A DNA stretch of 64,000 bases from Jeotgalibacillus sp. S-D1 (GTDB lineage: Bacteria > Bacillota > Bacilli > Bacillales > Jeotgalibacillaceae), in contig NZ_SMZR01000004.1 of NCBI RefSeq assembly GCF_004358665.1, forward strand, positions 62,001 through 126,000. The letters run 5' to 3'. This document shows, one piece after another, positions 25,238 through 32,002 of the stretch. Within the stretch, counting starts at the first letter, position 1. Each line of letters opens with the position of its first letter. The notes below the pieces were generated by a model. It ran no database searches, had not been told where the DNA came from, and worked only from the letters and a program-made list of their open reading frames with translations. Made by a program: the position numbers and the translations under genes.

Positions 25238-25401
25238 TGCTGTTTGATAATGGCTCCATGGATATGAGAAAAGCAAACTTGGTTAGAGACACAAAATCCA
25301 TAGCGGTAAAGGAATATTAAAATAATTTATAGATCAGCAGGAGTTTACAAGCGGGCAGAGAATCTTTAGTGGTGGTTAAAAACTTGAAAAGGGTGATTTA
25401 T

Positions 25402-25818
25402 ATGGCGCTTCTAGTAGATAATATTTTTGTCAATCTGCCGGTCAAGAACCTGGATAAATCAATTGAATTTTTTAGGGAAGTCGGATTTGATTTTAACCCT
25501 CAGTTTACGAATGAAAACGCAACTTGTATGATCGTTGGCAAGAATATTTATGTGATGCTGTTAGTGGAAGATTATTTTAAAACGTTTACGAAAAAGGAAT
25601 TGGCAAATGCTCAATCGAATACAGAAGCAATCATTGCGATCTCTGCTGAAAGCCGCGAGCAGGTTGATGAGCTTGTTAATAAAGCCTTGAACGCTGGCGG
25701 GGCTTATTCTAATGAAAAGCTGGATCACGGTTTTATGTATGGCTGGAGCTTTCAGGATCTGGACGGCCATCTGTGGGAAGTCATGTATATGGATCCAAAT
25801 GTTATAGAACAGGCATAG
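25402..25818 (+). CDS. VOC family protein (glyoxalase/bleomycin-resistance fold)
   Basis: A 138-residue protein. The N-terminal FVNLPVKNLDKSIEFFREVG and the C-terminal GWSFQDLDGHLWEVMYMDP are the paired signature segments of VOC-fold proteins. H and E residues in DGHLWEV are typical metal ligands, though the first-half ligand is unclear. Substrate unknown. I start at the ATG at 25402 after AAAAGGGTGA; the GTG at 25369 has no such site. A terminator follows. Confidence 0.85.
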   Translation: MALLVDNIFVNLPVKNLDKSIEFFREVGFDFNPQFTNENATCMIVGKNIYVMLLVEDYFKTFTKKELANAQSNTEAIIAISAESREQVDELVNKALNAGGAYSNEKLDHGFMYGWSFQDLDGHLWEVMYMDPNVIEQA

Positions 25819-25844
25819 AACGTAATTTAATGATTTGGTAAAAC

Positions 25845-25879
25845 AAGCAGCCATCGAAAGCAAAGGGCTGCTTATTTTG
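25845..25879 (+). terminator. Terminator after the VOC gene
   Basis: AAGCAGCC pairs with GGCTGCTT across a 13-nt loop, followed by ATTTTG. Confidence 0.75.
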
Positions 25880-26004
25880 TGGGTAATAGTACTCATTTTT
25901 TCTGATTACTCACGATGTGGATTGCCTGTATATAACTTCCACTATTAAACTAAAAAGATAGAATTCAAAAATCGGGAGAGTCTGTTGATAAGGAGGAATT
26001 TCTT

Positions 26005-26442
26005 ATGAGTTTGTCCGGCGAGTTATCTTCATTAACGGCTGGTTTATCTTCTCAAAGCGCAAATGTCGCTCAGGATATAGAAAGGCTGAAAACAGCGAAA
26101 CAGCGCATTTTAACGGAGCAGGAAATGGGCCTTCAAGAGAGCCGGTCTATTTTGGAACCGGAACTCGGGGCTTCATGGAGAGGGACCAGAGGTGAGGCGT
26201 TTGAGGAAGATCGATCCACTGCAAATGAAAAGTTAAAAACCATTTTTCTCTATGAGTTTGAAGGATATATTAATTTAATTGATTCAAAGATTACAGCGCT
26301 TGAAATTAGAAAGGGTTTTTTATCAGGCCTCAGCTCCATTGCTGACGAGGCTGGCGATCTTATCAGCAGAGGGGAAGATGCGCTCGATGCTGCGCAGGAT
26401 AAGTTAAGCGATCTCAGGAAGGGGATTTCATCATGGTTGTAA
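26005..26442 (+). CDS. ywqH: YwqH-like (DUF5082) coiled-coil protein
   Basis: A 145-residue helical protein of the YwqH/DUF5082 type. It has long amphipathic helices (IERLKTAKQRILTEQEMGLQ region), a central W-x-G-like SWRGTRGEAFEEDR turn, and a second helical hairpin. These proteins are encoded before LXG toxins and act as small partner proteins for type VII secretion. The gene overlaps the ywqI-like gene by 10 bp. No LXG toxin follows here. The ATG follows AAGGAGGAATTT. Confidence 0.85.
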   Translation: MSLSGELSSLTAGLSSQSANVAQDIERLKTAKQRILTEQEMGLQESRSILEPELGASWRGTRGEAFEEDRSTANEKLKTIFLYEFEGYINLIDSKITALEIRKGFLSGLSSIADEAGDLISRGEDALDAAQDKLSDLRKGISSWL

Positions 26443-26699
26443 TCAAACTTCAGCATACCGCTGTGATCCAGGCCCTTAATAATGTGGAGAGCGCTCTGGC
26501 TGATGTGACATTGACTGTCCCCCCGGTATCATCCCTGGGTGATAATCAGCTTGCATTCACAAAAGCATGGGAAACAAGGGAGCAAGAGATTCAGGAGCTG
26601 GTAAATGTATACCGGCAAATTGTCCAAAAAACAATCGTGGATACAAAAGCAAACGTTGATTTATTAAAAAAGCAGGATGAATCAATTGTCCGTAATTAA
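26433..26699 (+). CDS. ywqI: YwqI-like (DUF5344) protein
   Basis: An 88-residue helical protein. TAVIQALNNVESALADVTLT and the C-terminal YRQIVQKTIVDTKANVDLLK helix fit the YwqI/DUF5344 family, WXG100-like partners of LXG toxins. It overlaps ywqH, implying coupled translation. A terminator 30 bp downstream ends the transcript before any toxin gene, so the pair is orphaned or serves a toxin elsewhere. Confidence 0.82.
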   Translation: MVVIKLQHTAVIQALNNVESALADVTLTVPPVSSLGDNQLAFTKAWETREQEIQELVNVYRQIVQKTIVDTKANVDLLKKQDESIVRN

Positions 26700-26728
26700 A
26701 AGTTAAAAGAATAGAAGATTAAAATGAA

Positions 26729-26759
26729 GAGCATGCCATCTCTCAGGTATGTTCTTTTT
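26729..26759 (+). terminator. Terminator after ywqHI
   Basis: GAGCATGCC pairs with GGTATGTTC (including G-U pairs), followed by TTTTTG. Confidence 0.75.
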
Positions 26760-26834
26760 GTTTGCCATTTACACGACTACTTCTGCAGATGCTGAATATA
26801 TTCTATAGGTACACTCAAATGTGAGGTGATAGGA

Positions 26835-27056
26835 ATGACACAGGAAAGCAATCCGTTTAGAAGATCTTTTGTGCCCTTCAGGGGAAGGTTTGATCCATGT
26901 CCGCCTTTGGGGAAGAGAACCTTTGTGACACCTCCTAACTTATTTATCGGATTTCAACCACCTGATTTCCCTCAATTTTCACCCATTGAAGCGCTGAAAA
27001 AAGGAACGCTCTGGAAACCTTTCTATGATTTTTATGAGAGTCCTTATAAAAAATAA
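26835..27056 (+). CDS. cotJA: Spore coat-associated protein CotJA
   Basis: A 73-residue Pro/Phe-rich protein. The C-terminal FSPIEALKKGTLWKPFYDFY is the CotJA signature. It is part of the cotJABC operon, made in the mother cell during sporulation and incorporated in the inner coat. I start at the ATG at 26835, after GAGGTGAT; the in-frame GTG at 26826 is part of that site. Short spacing to cotJB shows an operon. Confidence 0.93.
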   Translation: MTQESNPFRRSFVPFRGRFDPCPPLGKRTFVTPPNLFIGFQPPDFPQFSPIEALKKGTLWKPFYDFYESPYKK

Positions 27057-27075
27057 GAGGGAGGTTATGGCGCTG

Positions 27076-27336
27076 ATGAAGTCGCTTCCTAAAGAATACT
27101 ATCAGCAGCTTGAAGAAATTCAGGCGGTGGATTTTGTTGTTTATGAGTTGGTCTTGTATCTGGATACCCATCCGAACGATTCCCAGGCAATTCAGCAATA
27201 CAATCAATATGCACAGTACAGTAAACAGTTAAAAACCCAGTTTGAGGCTTTATTTGGACCTTTGCAGTTTGGCACTGCCGTTAAAAACAAGCAGGAGTGG
27301 GAATGGAGCACTCAGCCCTGGCCCTGGCAAGTATAA
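27076..27336 (+). CDS. cotJB: Spore coat protein CotJB
   Basis: An 86-residue protein: LPKEYYQQLEEIQAVDFVVY, then ELVLYLDTHPNDSQAIQQYN, the CotJB signature, and a Trp/Pro-rich end (WEWSTQPWPWQV). It is the second gene of cotJABC. The ribosome binding site AGGGAGG ends at 27064, so the ATG at 27076 (11-nt spacer) and the ATG at 27067 (2-nt spacer) are both possible. I prefer 27076, which gives the usual length. Confidence 0.93.
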   Translation: MKSLPKEYYQQLEEIQAVDFVVYELVLYLDTHPNDSQAIQQYNQYAQYSKQLKTQFEALFGPLQFGTAVKNKQEWEWSTQPWPWQV

Positions 27337-27358
27337 ATTAACAGGAGGTGATGCTTGA

Positions 27359-27928
27359 ATGTGGGCTTATGAAAAAAAGCTGATGTATCCGGTTAAAGTA
27401 AGTACATGCAACCCGACATTGGCAAAATATCTGATGGAACAATATGGCGGAGCTGACGGTGAGCTGGCTGCTGCACTTCGGTATTTAAATCAACGGTATA
27501 CAATACCTGATAAAGTGATTGGCCTGCTAACGGACATCGGTACAGAGGAGTTTGCTCATTTAGAGATGATAGCTACCATGATTTATAAACTGACAAAAGA
27601 TGCGACCCCGCAGCAGCTGCGAGATGCAGGGCTTGCTGAGCATTACGTAAGCCATGACAGTGCGCTGTTTTATAATAATGCTGCAGGTGTTCCGTTTACC
27701 GCGACGTATATCCAGGCAAAGGGTGACCCTATTGCTGATTTGTATGAGGACATTGCTGCCGAAGAAAAAGCCCGTGCGACCTATCAATGGATTATCGATC
27801 AATCCGATGATCCCGATCTCAATGATGGGCTGCGCTTTCTGCGTGAAAGAGAAATCATCCATTCCCAGCGATTCAGAGAAGCTGTGCAAATGATCACGGA
27901 TGATCAAAATCAACAGAAGATTTTCTAA
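27359..27928 (+). CDS. cotJC: Spore coat protein CotJC (manganese catalase family)
   Basis: A 189-residue protein, the same length as B. subtilis CotJC. It is a ferritin-like four-helix protein of the Mn-catalase family. The metal-ligand pattern is visible as EL(AAALRYLNQRY) in the first helix, EEFAHLEM (E..H) and later EDIAAEEKAR and EREIIHSQRF (E..H). It is presumed to decompose peroxide in or near the coat. The ATG follows AGGAGGTGA. A strong shared terminator follows. Confidence 0.95.
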   Translation: MWAYEKKLMYPVKVSTCNPTLAKYLMEQYGGADGELAAALRYLNQRYTIPDKVIGLLTDIGTEEFAHLEMIATMIYKLTKDATPQQLRDAGLAEHYVSHDSALFYNNAAGVPFTATYIQAKGDPIADLYEDIAAEEKARATYQWIIDQSDDPDLNDGLRFLREREIIHSQRFREAVQMITDDQNQQKIF

Positions 27929-27929
27929 A

Positions 27930-27974
27930 AAAAGCCCTGCGCTCTCTCCGAAAACACGGAGGGCGCAGGGCTTT
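27930..27974. terminator. Bidirectional terminator between cotJC and the OYE gene
   Basis: GCCCTGCGC and CTCCG pair with CGGAG and GCGCAGGGC, with A and T runs on the two sides. Confidence 0.85.
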
Positions 27975-27983
27975 ATGATATTC

Positions 27984-29111
27984 TTATTTTTTTTCAGCGT
28001 GTTCGCGGACAGGGAACCAGCCAGGCGTATTGATGATGGCCTGCCAAAGCTGTTCGGGAACTACAAGCTCTTCGCGGTCATTTACAGACAGGTCTGTACG
28101 GATGTTTTTCGCCTCGCCATTTGCTGCTTTTTCAACCCATTGCGGCTCCATAATAAGTTCGCGGCCAAGGGAGATGAGAGGAACGCCGCCTTCCATCGCT
28201 TTTTCCACGTCTTCTGGTGTGTGCAATGATCCGACGCCGACTACAGGGATTATATCCCCGACACGATCCTGAATGATTTGAACACGAGATGCTTTATCTT
28301 CTTTGTCACGCATCGATCCTGCGTGAAAGTCCATAACCGATACATGAAGATAGTCCAGCTCTTCATTTACCAGTTTATCAACTAACGCAAGTGTATCTTC
28401 CATTGTAATGCCAGGATTCTCTACCTCTTCTGGAGAAATCCGATAACCAACGATGAAGGATGGATCCGCTTTTTCATCTGCTGTCTTCAATACTTCCTTT
28501 AAAACCGCCATTGGAAAAGCCATTCTTTTTTCCAGTGTGCCGCCCCATTTATCATCCCGGCGATTGGAATGAGGTGAGAAAAATTGCTGCAGTAGATAAG
28601 TGTTTGCCCCATGTATTTCTACTCCGTCAAAGCCGGCATCAATTGCACGGCGTGTAGCTTCGCCAAATGCTGCAATAATGTCTTCAACCTCTTGGGAGGT
28701 CAGCGCACGCGGTGTCGCAGCTCCATCCCGAACTGGAGCAACAGCACTTGCACTTACTGTTTGATTATCCGGTACGAGTTCAGGAGGTGCCATTCGTCCG
28801 CCATGATAGATTTGTAAAATTGCTTTCGCCCCTTTACCCTGGATGGTTTTGGCAAGAGTGGCCAGCCCGTCAATCAGTTCATCACGCTCAACACCGATCT
28901 CACCATGAAAACCTTTACCGTCTTCAGTTACATTGGCGCATGCAGTAATAACGGCGCCGGCACCGCCGGAACGCTCCTTGTAGTACATAAGCTCTTCTGG
29001 TGACACTTCTCCGTTATCTTTTGAAGCAAAGTTTGTCATTGGAGCCATCATAATACGATTTTTAAGAGTAGCTCCATTTTTAAATGTATAGGGTTCTAAA
29101 AATGTTGTCAT
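27984..29111 (-). CDS. Old yellow enzyme family NADH:flavin oxidoreductase (YqiG-like)
   Basis: A 375-residue TIM-barrel flavoprotein. Key stretches are KNRIMMAPMTNFASKDNGEV, ILQIYHGGRMAPPEL (H-G-G at the active site), GFDGVEIHGANTYLLQQFFS (HGAN) and the C-terminal PLISLGRELIMEPQW phosphate-binding region. It reduces activated alkenes using NAD(P)H and FMN; the physiological substrate is unknown. The sequence is nearer to B. subtilis YqiG than to NamA as I remember them. The ATG follows AAGGAGGAATT. Confidence 0.9.
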   Translation of the reverse strand: MTTFLEPYTFKNGATLKNRIMMAPMTNFASKDNGEVSPEELMYYKERSGGAGAVITACANVTEDGKGFHGEIGVERDELIDGLATLAKTIQGKGAKAILQIYHGGRMAPPELVPDNQTVSASAVAPVRDGAATPRALTSQEVEDIIAAFGEATRRAIDAGFDGVEIHGANTYLLQQFFSPHSNRRDDKWGGTLEKRMAFPMAVLKEVLKTADEKADPSFIVGYRISPEEVENPGITMEDTLALVDKLVNEELDYLHVSVMDFHAGSMRDKEDKASRVQIIQDRVGDIIPVVGVGSLHTPEDVEKAMEGGVPLISLGRELIMEPQWVEKAANGEAKNIRTDLSVNDREELVVPEQLWQAIINTPGWFPVREHAEKK

Positions 29112-29348
29112 TTATAAATTCCTCCTTATGATCTTACTTAAAACGGGTACAGGAAACATTATACGATTGATTAGTAAGTTACAAAAGGAAACTGCTCAGG
29201 ACAGATGTAGGATGGATAAAAAAGAGAGAATGAAAGGGGGGGTGATCCAATTTACTCAGCTATAAAAATAAGTCAATGACAGGAATTATTAGGATATTTT
29301 ATATGGTACTATTAAGAGAACAATAGAATCGTTTCTCAAGGGTGGTCA

Positions 29349-29380
29349 GCACATCCCGCTAAAAAAGGGGGGTGATGCTG
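29349..29380 (+). promoter_or_regulatory. Predicted hairpin sequestering the toxin ribosome binding site
   Basis: CAGCACATCCC (29349-29359) can pair with GGGTGATGCTG (29370-29380), masking the GGGGGGTGAT Shine-Dalgarno sequence. There are 5 bp, a 3-nt internal loop and 3 bp. This is typical of type I toxin messages. Confidence 0.5.
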
Positions 29381-29381
29381 T

Positions 29382-29465
29382 TTGACAACTTTCGAAGGTA
29401 TAATGATGATGATTGCTTTTTCGAGTCTAGTCGTGTCGATTTTGTCATTTAACAAAAAAGAATAA
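29382..29465 (+). CDS. Small holin-like toxin, type I toxin-antitoxin (TxpA/BsrG-like)
   Basis: A 27-residue peptide with a TTG start after AAAAGGGGGGTGATGCTG. Its sequence, MTTFEGIMMMIAFSSLVVSI followed by LSFNKKE, fits the putative holin-like toxin family: (S/T)T(Y/F)E..M.MI.F at the N-terminus, a single membrane helix and a short Lys-rich tail, as in B. subtilis TxpA and BsrG. Such peptides damage the membrane if the antitoxin RNA is lost. The stop overlaps a bidirectional terminator that also serves a convergent antisense RNA. It is shorter than TxpA (59 aa) and BsrG (38 aa). Confidence 0.75.
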   Translation: MTTFEGIMMMIAFSSLVVSILSFNKKE

Positions 29466-29505
29466 TCCACCTTTGAGTTTAGCGGCTCGGGTGGATTATT
29501 TTTGT
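29461..29505. terminator. Bidirectional terminator at the toxin-antitoxin junction
   Basis: AATAATCCACC and GGTGGATTATT form a perfect 11-bp stem. There is TTTTTG on the plus side, and TTTTTTG after the stem on the minus strand. Confidence 0.88.
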
Positions 29506-29542
29506 CTGCCAGGCTGTCCCCTTTGAGGGAACGTTCTATTGC

Positions 29543-29577
29543 CGGCGTTTGGTGTGTCGAGCACCAAACGTCTTTTT
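29543..29577 (+). terminator. Second plus-strand terminator downstream of the toxin
   Basis: CGTTTGGTG pairs with CACCAAACG across a 7-nt loop, followed by TCTTTTT. It could end a read-through toxin message that covers the whole antitoxin. Confidence 0.85.
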
Positions 29578-29761
29578 ATTATCCAAATATATGTCTATAT
29601 TATACCACAGGTACCGAAATTATTAACACATTAAGGAAAAGAATTCAGGGGATACTAAACCAGCTTAACTACTCATTATGGAATTTGTTGTTAATTAAAC
29701 TTGTTTTTGCTATACTTTTTCCACATTCTACTACGTGATGACGTTAAAGAAGGAGGTTATT

Positions 29762-29980
29762 ATGAAAATTAAGGCTTCGTTTCTTTTTTTTCTTGCTGGC
29801 ATACTAATCTGGGTTCCAAAGCTGCTTATGCAATTGGAGAGCCCTATATGGCTGACTTTTGTTTTAGGAGCCGCGGGACTCGCTTTTGCCATAGCCAGCC
29901 GTCATTTTTTACTTATGGCTGCTAATTTTTTATTAATGATCAGTGTTTTTATTTTAATGGGCATTGAAAATTATATGTAA
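29762..29980 (+). CDS. Small hydrophobic membrane protein, unknown function
   Basis: A 72-residue protein with three hydrophobic segments (ASFLFFLAGILIWVPKLL, PIWLTFVLGAAGLAFAIAS and LLMAANFLLMISVFILMGI). I do not recognise the family. I start at the ATG at 29762, which follows AAGGAGGT; the upstream ATG at 29735 has no ribosome binding site. It is flanked by terminators, so it is a single-gene transcript. Confidence 0.7.
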   Translation: MKIKASFLFFLAGILIWVPKLLMQLESPIWLTFVLGAAGLAFAIASRHFLLMAANFLLMISVFILMGIENYM

Positions 29981-30002
29981 GTACTGCACATTTTGTATGC
30001 TA

Positions 30003-30030
30003 AATCCTGACTTGAGGTCAGGATTTTCTT
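30003..30030 (+). terminator. Terminator after the small membrane protein gene
   Basis: AATCCTGAC pairs perfectly with GTCAGGATT across TTGAG, followed by TTCTTTATTTT. Confidence 0.85.
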
Positions 30031-30224
30031 TATTTTAATCACGGCAGTTTTTATTAGTACATCTCACATATTGTTTGCTGCAATTGCTTTGCAGAAAGCG
30101 AACTTCTTCAGCGAAAATTAACAGATTGACTGATATGGTAATGTAATATGCTTTCAATAGTACTGATAGCTATCGCGTTCATTTTTACTTGCCAAAAGAA
30201 AAAGAGTATGATTTACTAATGATT

Positions 30225-30245
30225 AAAACGTAATGATTACGATTT
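30225..30245. promoter_or_regulatory. Zur box upstream of rpsN
   Basis: The 21-bp site has the core CGTAATGATTACG flanked by AAAA and ATTT, almost identical to the Bacillus Zur consensus (AAATCGTAAT, one base, ATTACGATTT). It lies 18 bp upstream of the rpsN start, overlapping the expected transcription start region. A promoter TTGCCA-17 bp-TTTACT precedes it. Confidence 0.9.
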
Positions 30246-30263
30246 GATAAGGAGAGAATGACA

Positions 30264-30533
30264 ATGGCAAAAAAATCAAAAGTAGCAAAAGAGAAGAAAC
30301 GGCAGGAAATGGTGTTAAGATATGCCGAATTAAGAAGAGAGCTCAAGGAGAAGGGGGATTATGAAGCGTTGAAAAAATTGCCTCGTGATTCTTCTGCGAC
30401 CCGTTTGAAAAACCGCTGTGAAGTAACTGGACGCCCACGCGGTTATTTGCGTAAATTTAAAATGTCCCGCATTGCGTTCAGAGATTATGCGCATAAAGGA
30501 CAGATTCCCGGTGTGAAAAAAGCGAGCTGGTAA
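30264..30533 (+). CDS. rpsN: Ribosomal protein S14, zinc-independent paralogue
   Basis: An 89-residue S14 ([40 protein letters not shown]). It is the longer form that lacks the CxxC...CxxC zinc ribbon of the 61-residue housekeeping S14; only one Cys is present. Such paralogues (YhzA/RpsN2 in B. subtilis) replace the zinc-binding protein during zinc starvation. The Zur box just upstream supports that. The ATG at 30264 is preferred over 30258 because it matches the family start MAKKSK. It heads the zinc-response cluster. Confidence 0.95.
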   Translation: MAKKSKVAKEKKRQEMVLRYAELRRELKEKGDYEALKKLPRDSSATRLKNRCEVTGRPRGYLRKFKMSRIAFRDYAHKGQIPGVKKASW

Positions 30534-30549
30534 ATTTCTCAATTCAGTA

Positions 30550-30580
30550 AGCTTATAGTGAAATCTCTTCACTATAAGCT
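30550..30580 (+). terminator. Strong hairpin between rpsN and the next gene
   Basis: AGCTTATAGTGAA pairs perfectly with TTCACTATAAGCT across a 5-nt loop. The following GCCTTTAAT is a poor T run, so it may be a partial terminator or an RNA-processing or stability element that separates S14 expression from the downstream genes. Confidence 0.6.
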
Positions 30581-30617
30581 GCCTTTAATAAGTCTGCTGT
30601 AAAAGGGGGGATTTTAA

Positions 30618-30974
30618 ATGAATGGCCATTTAATGGAGATTTTAGCGCGCGAGATCATTGCTGCATTGCCTGATGACAAAAGGATGCTGTATCGATATAT
30701 AGAAAGCATGGAAGATTCTTTAGCTGAGCAATCCCAAACCTCAGAGCAGTTTATGTCTATGCTGGTTAAGCATGCACCTCATCAAAAAGCGGCTGAACAC
30801 TTTAATCTTCCCTATGAAAAAGTTTTATTTAAGATGAGAAAAATTGAAAAAGAAATTGATGATAAGCTAAATGAACGCTTAAAAAAAGCCCAATGGATTG
30901 ACCGGACAGAAGAAGTACTGGTGAAAAGAGGCAGTGTCCAGGGACAGTCAGCGCATTTTTTATTTATTATCTAG
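30618..30974 (+). CDS. Hypothetical HTH-like protein in the zinc cluster
   Basis: A 118-residue soluble protein of unknown family. The N-terminal half is helical and acidic. Residues about 48-80 (LVKHAPHQKAAEHFNLPYEK then VLFKMRKIEKEID) look like a sigma region 4-type helix-turn-helix. It lies between rpsN and a COG0523 GTPase, 18 bp before the GTPase. The start has a strong AAAAGGGGGG site. A role in controlling the zinc response is possible from context only. Confidence 0.7.
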   Translation: MNGHLMEILAREIIAALPDDKRMLYRYIESMEDSLAEQSQTSEQFMSMLVKHAPHQKAAEHFNLPYEKVLFKMRKIEKEIDDKLNERLKKAQWIDRTEEVLVKRGSVQGQSAHFLFII

Positions 30975-30992
30975 TGATTAAGGGATTAAGGG

Positions 30993-31922
30993 GTGTGCGT
31001 GATTTCTACAGTTGAAGTAATTATTTTAAGCGGTTTTCTGGGTAGCGGTAAAACGACCCTTCTCCAGAATTTATTAACTGAAGAAAAACGAAGTGGAAGG
31101 AAAACAGCTGTCTTGATGAATGAAATAGGAGACATTTCAATCGATTCCGCTCTCCTCGAAAGCAGCACGCCCTTGATGGAATTGTTGGATGGCTGTATCT
31201 GCTGCACCTTAAAAGATGAATTGGAAATAACTCTATTGTCTTTATATAAAGAGCATGAACCTGAGGTAATTTATATCGAAGCGACGGGGGTGGCTCATCC
31301 GGTAGATGTGCTGGAAGGATGCCTTTCTCCCTTGCTTGCGCCGGATATGAATGTGCGTTCTGTCATCAGTACAATTGATGCCGTCCGTTTTCTGGCAAGG
31401 GAAACATTTAGTCCTCATGTTAGAAGACTTTTAGAAGAGCAGGTTAAGCATGCTGATGATCTTATACTAAACAAAACCGATCTGATTTCAGCAGAGCTGA
31501 TCAAAAAAGTCCAAAAAGAAATCCGCTCTTTCAATTCATTTGCAACGATCCATACAACTAGATTTTCACAAGTACCACTGGCTTTCATCGGGTATTCACA
31601 GCGGTATGCTCAAACGAATGAAGATCCTGTGCATGTTAAAGATCACCTGCAAATTCAGTCGTTTACCTATCAATTTAAAGGATCTGTTTCCAGACAGGCG
31701 TTTGATGAATGGCTGTTGGCCATGCCAAACGATATTCTGAGAATGAAAGGCTTCATTCGATTTTTTGAAGATAAGGGCACAACTACTTTATTTCAATACA
31801 GCTATGGAATCTCTCAGTTTTTTGAAGAAGCGATAAGACTTCCTGCTAATCTTGTTATAATTGGAGAAAATTTGGACAAGGCAAAAATACACAATCAATT
31901 GCTTCAGCTTGAACAACAGTAA
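30993..31922 (+). CDS. COG0523/CobW family GTPase, putative zinc metallochaperone
   Basis: A 309-residue GTPase. Walker A is GFLGSGKTT (residues 14-22), the metal-binding CxCC motif is GCICCT (C68, C70, C71), with ATGVAHP and the NKTD base-recognition motif. The C-terminal CobW_C domain contains MKGFIRFF. Zur-controlled members of this family (such as YciC/ZagA) deliver zinc to chosen enzymes during starvation. The position behind a Zur box and a zinc-free S14 supports that. The GTG at 30999 is an alternative start; the ribosome binding site is AAGGGGTG. Confidence 0.9.
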   Translation: MCVISTVEVIILSGFLGSGKTTLLQNLLTEEKRSGRKTAVLMNEIGDISIDSALLESSTPLMELLDGCICCTLKDELEITLLSLYKEHEPEVIYIEATGVAHPVDVLEGCLSPLLAPDMNVRSVISTIDAVRFLARETFSPHVRRLLEEQVKHADDLILNKTDLISAELIKKVQKEIRSFNSFATIHTTRFSQVPLAFIGYSQRYAQTNEDPVHVKDHLQIQSFTYQFKGSVSRQAFDEWLLAMPNDILRMKGFIRFFEDKGTTTLFQYSYGISQFFEEAIRLPANLVIIGENLDKAKIHNQLLQLEQQ

Positions 31923-31965
31923 GAGATCAGTATACAGCGGATGCGTGGTTCTATTTTTACTGATT

Positions 31966-31986
31966 AAATCGTAATAATTTCGTTTT
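31966..31986. promoter_or_regulatory. Second Zur box, upstream of the FAD protein gene
   Basis: The 21-bp site AAATCGTAATAATTTCG plus TTTT matches the Zur consensus at all but about two positions, with a perfect left half. It lies 16 bp upstream of the next start. Confidence 0.8.
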
Positions 31987-32002
31987 GTAAGGAGGAGTCA
32001 AT

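Larger units (their letters stand above)
29451..29591 (-). ncRNA. Predicted antisense RNA antitoxin (RatA-like)
   Basis: On the minus strand an extended -10 box TGGTATAAT (TATAAT at 29599-29604) would start a transcript near 29591. It runs toward the toxin gene and ends at the hairpin 29461-29500 followed by CTTTTTTG. The RNA would be about 140 nt and fully complementary to the toxin message 3' end, as RatA is to txpA. The -35 box is weak and the RNA is inferred, not recognised by a family sequence. Confidence 0.55.

Noticed and set aside
26760-26834. SigE promoter before cotJA
   Set aside because: GAATATA and TACACT-like boxes are present but their spacing is too short for SigE; not called although SigE control is expected from B. 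subtilis.
29232-29262. Second toxin-like start behind GGGGGGTGAT upstream of the toxin
   Set aside because: The frame after this Shine-Dalgarno-like sequence stops after a few codons; at most a decayed remnant.
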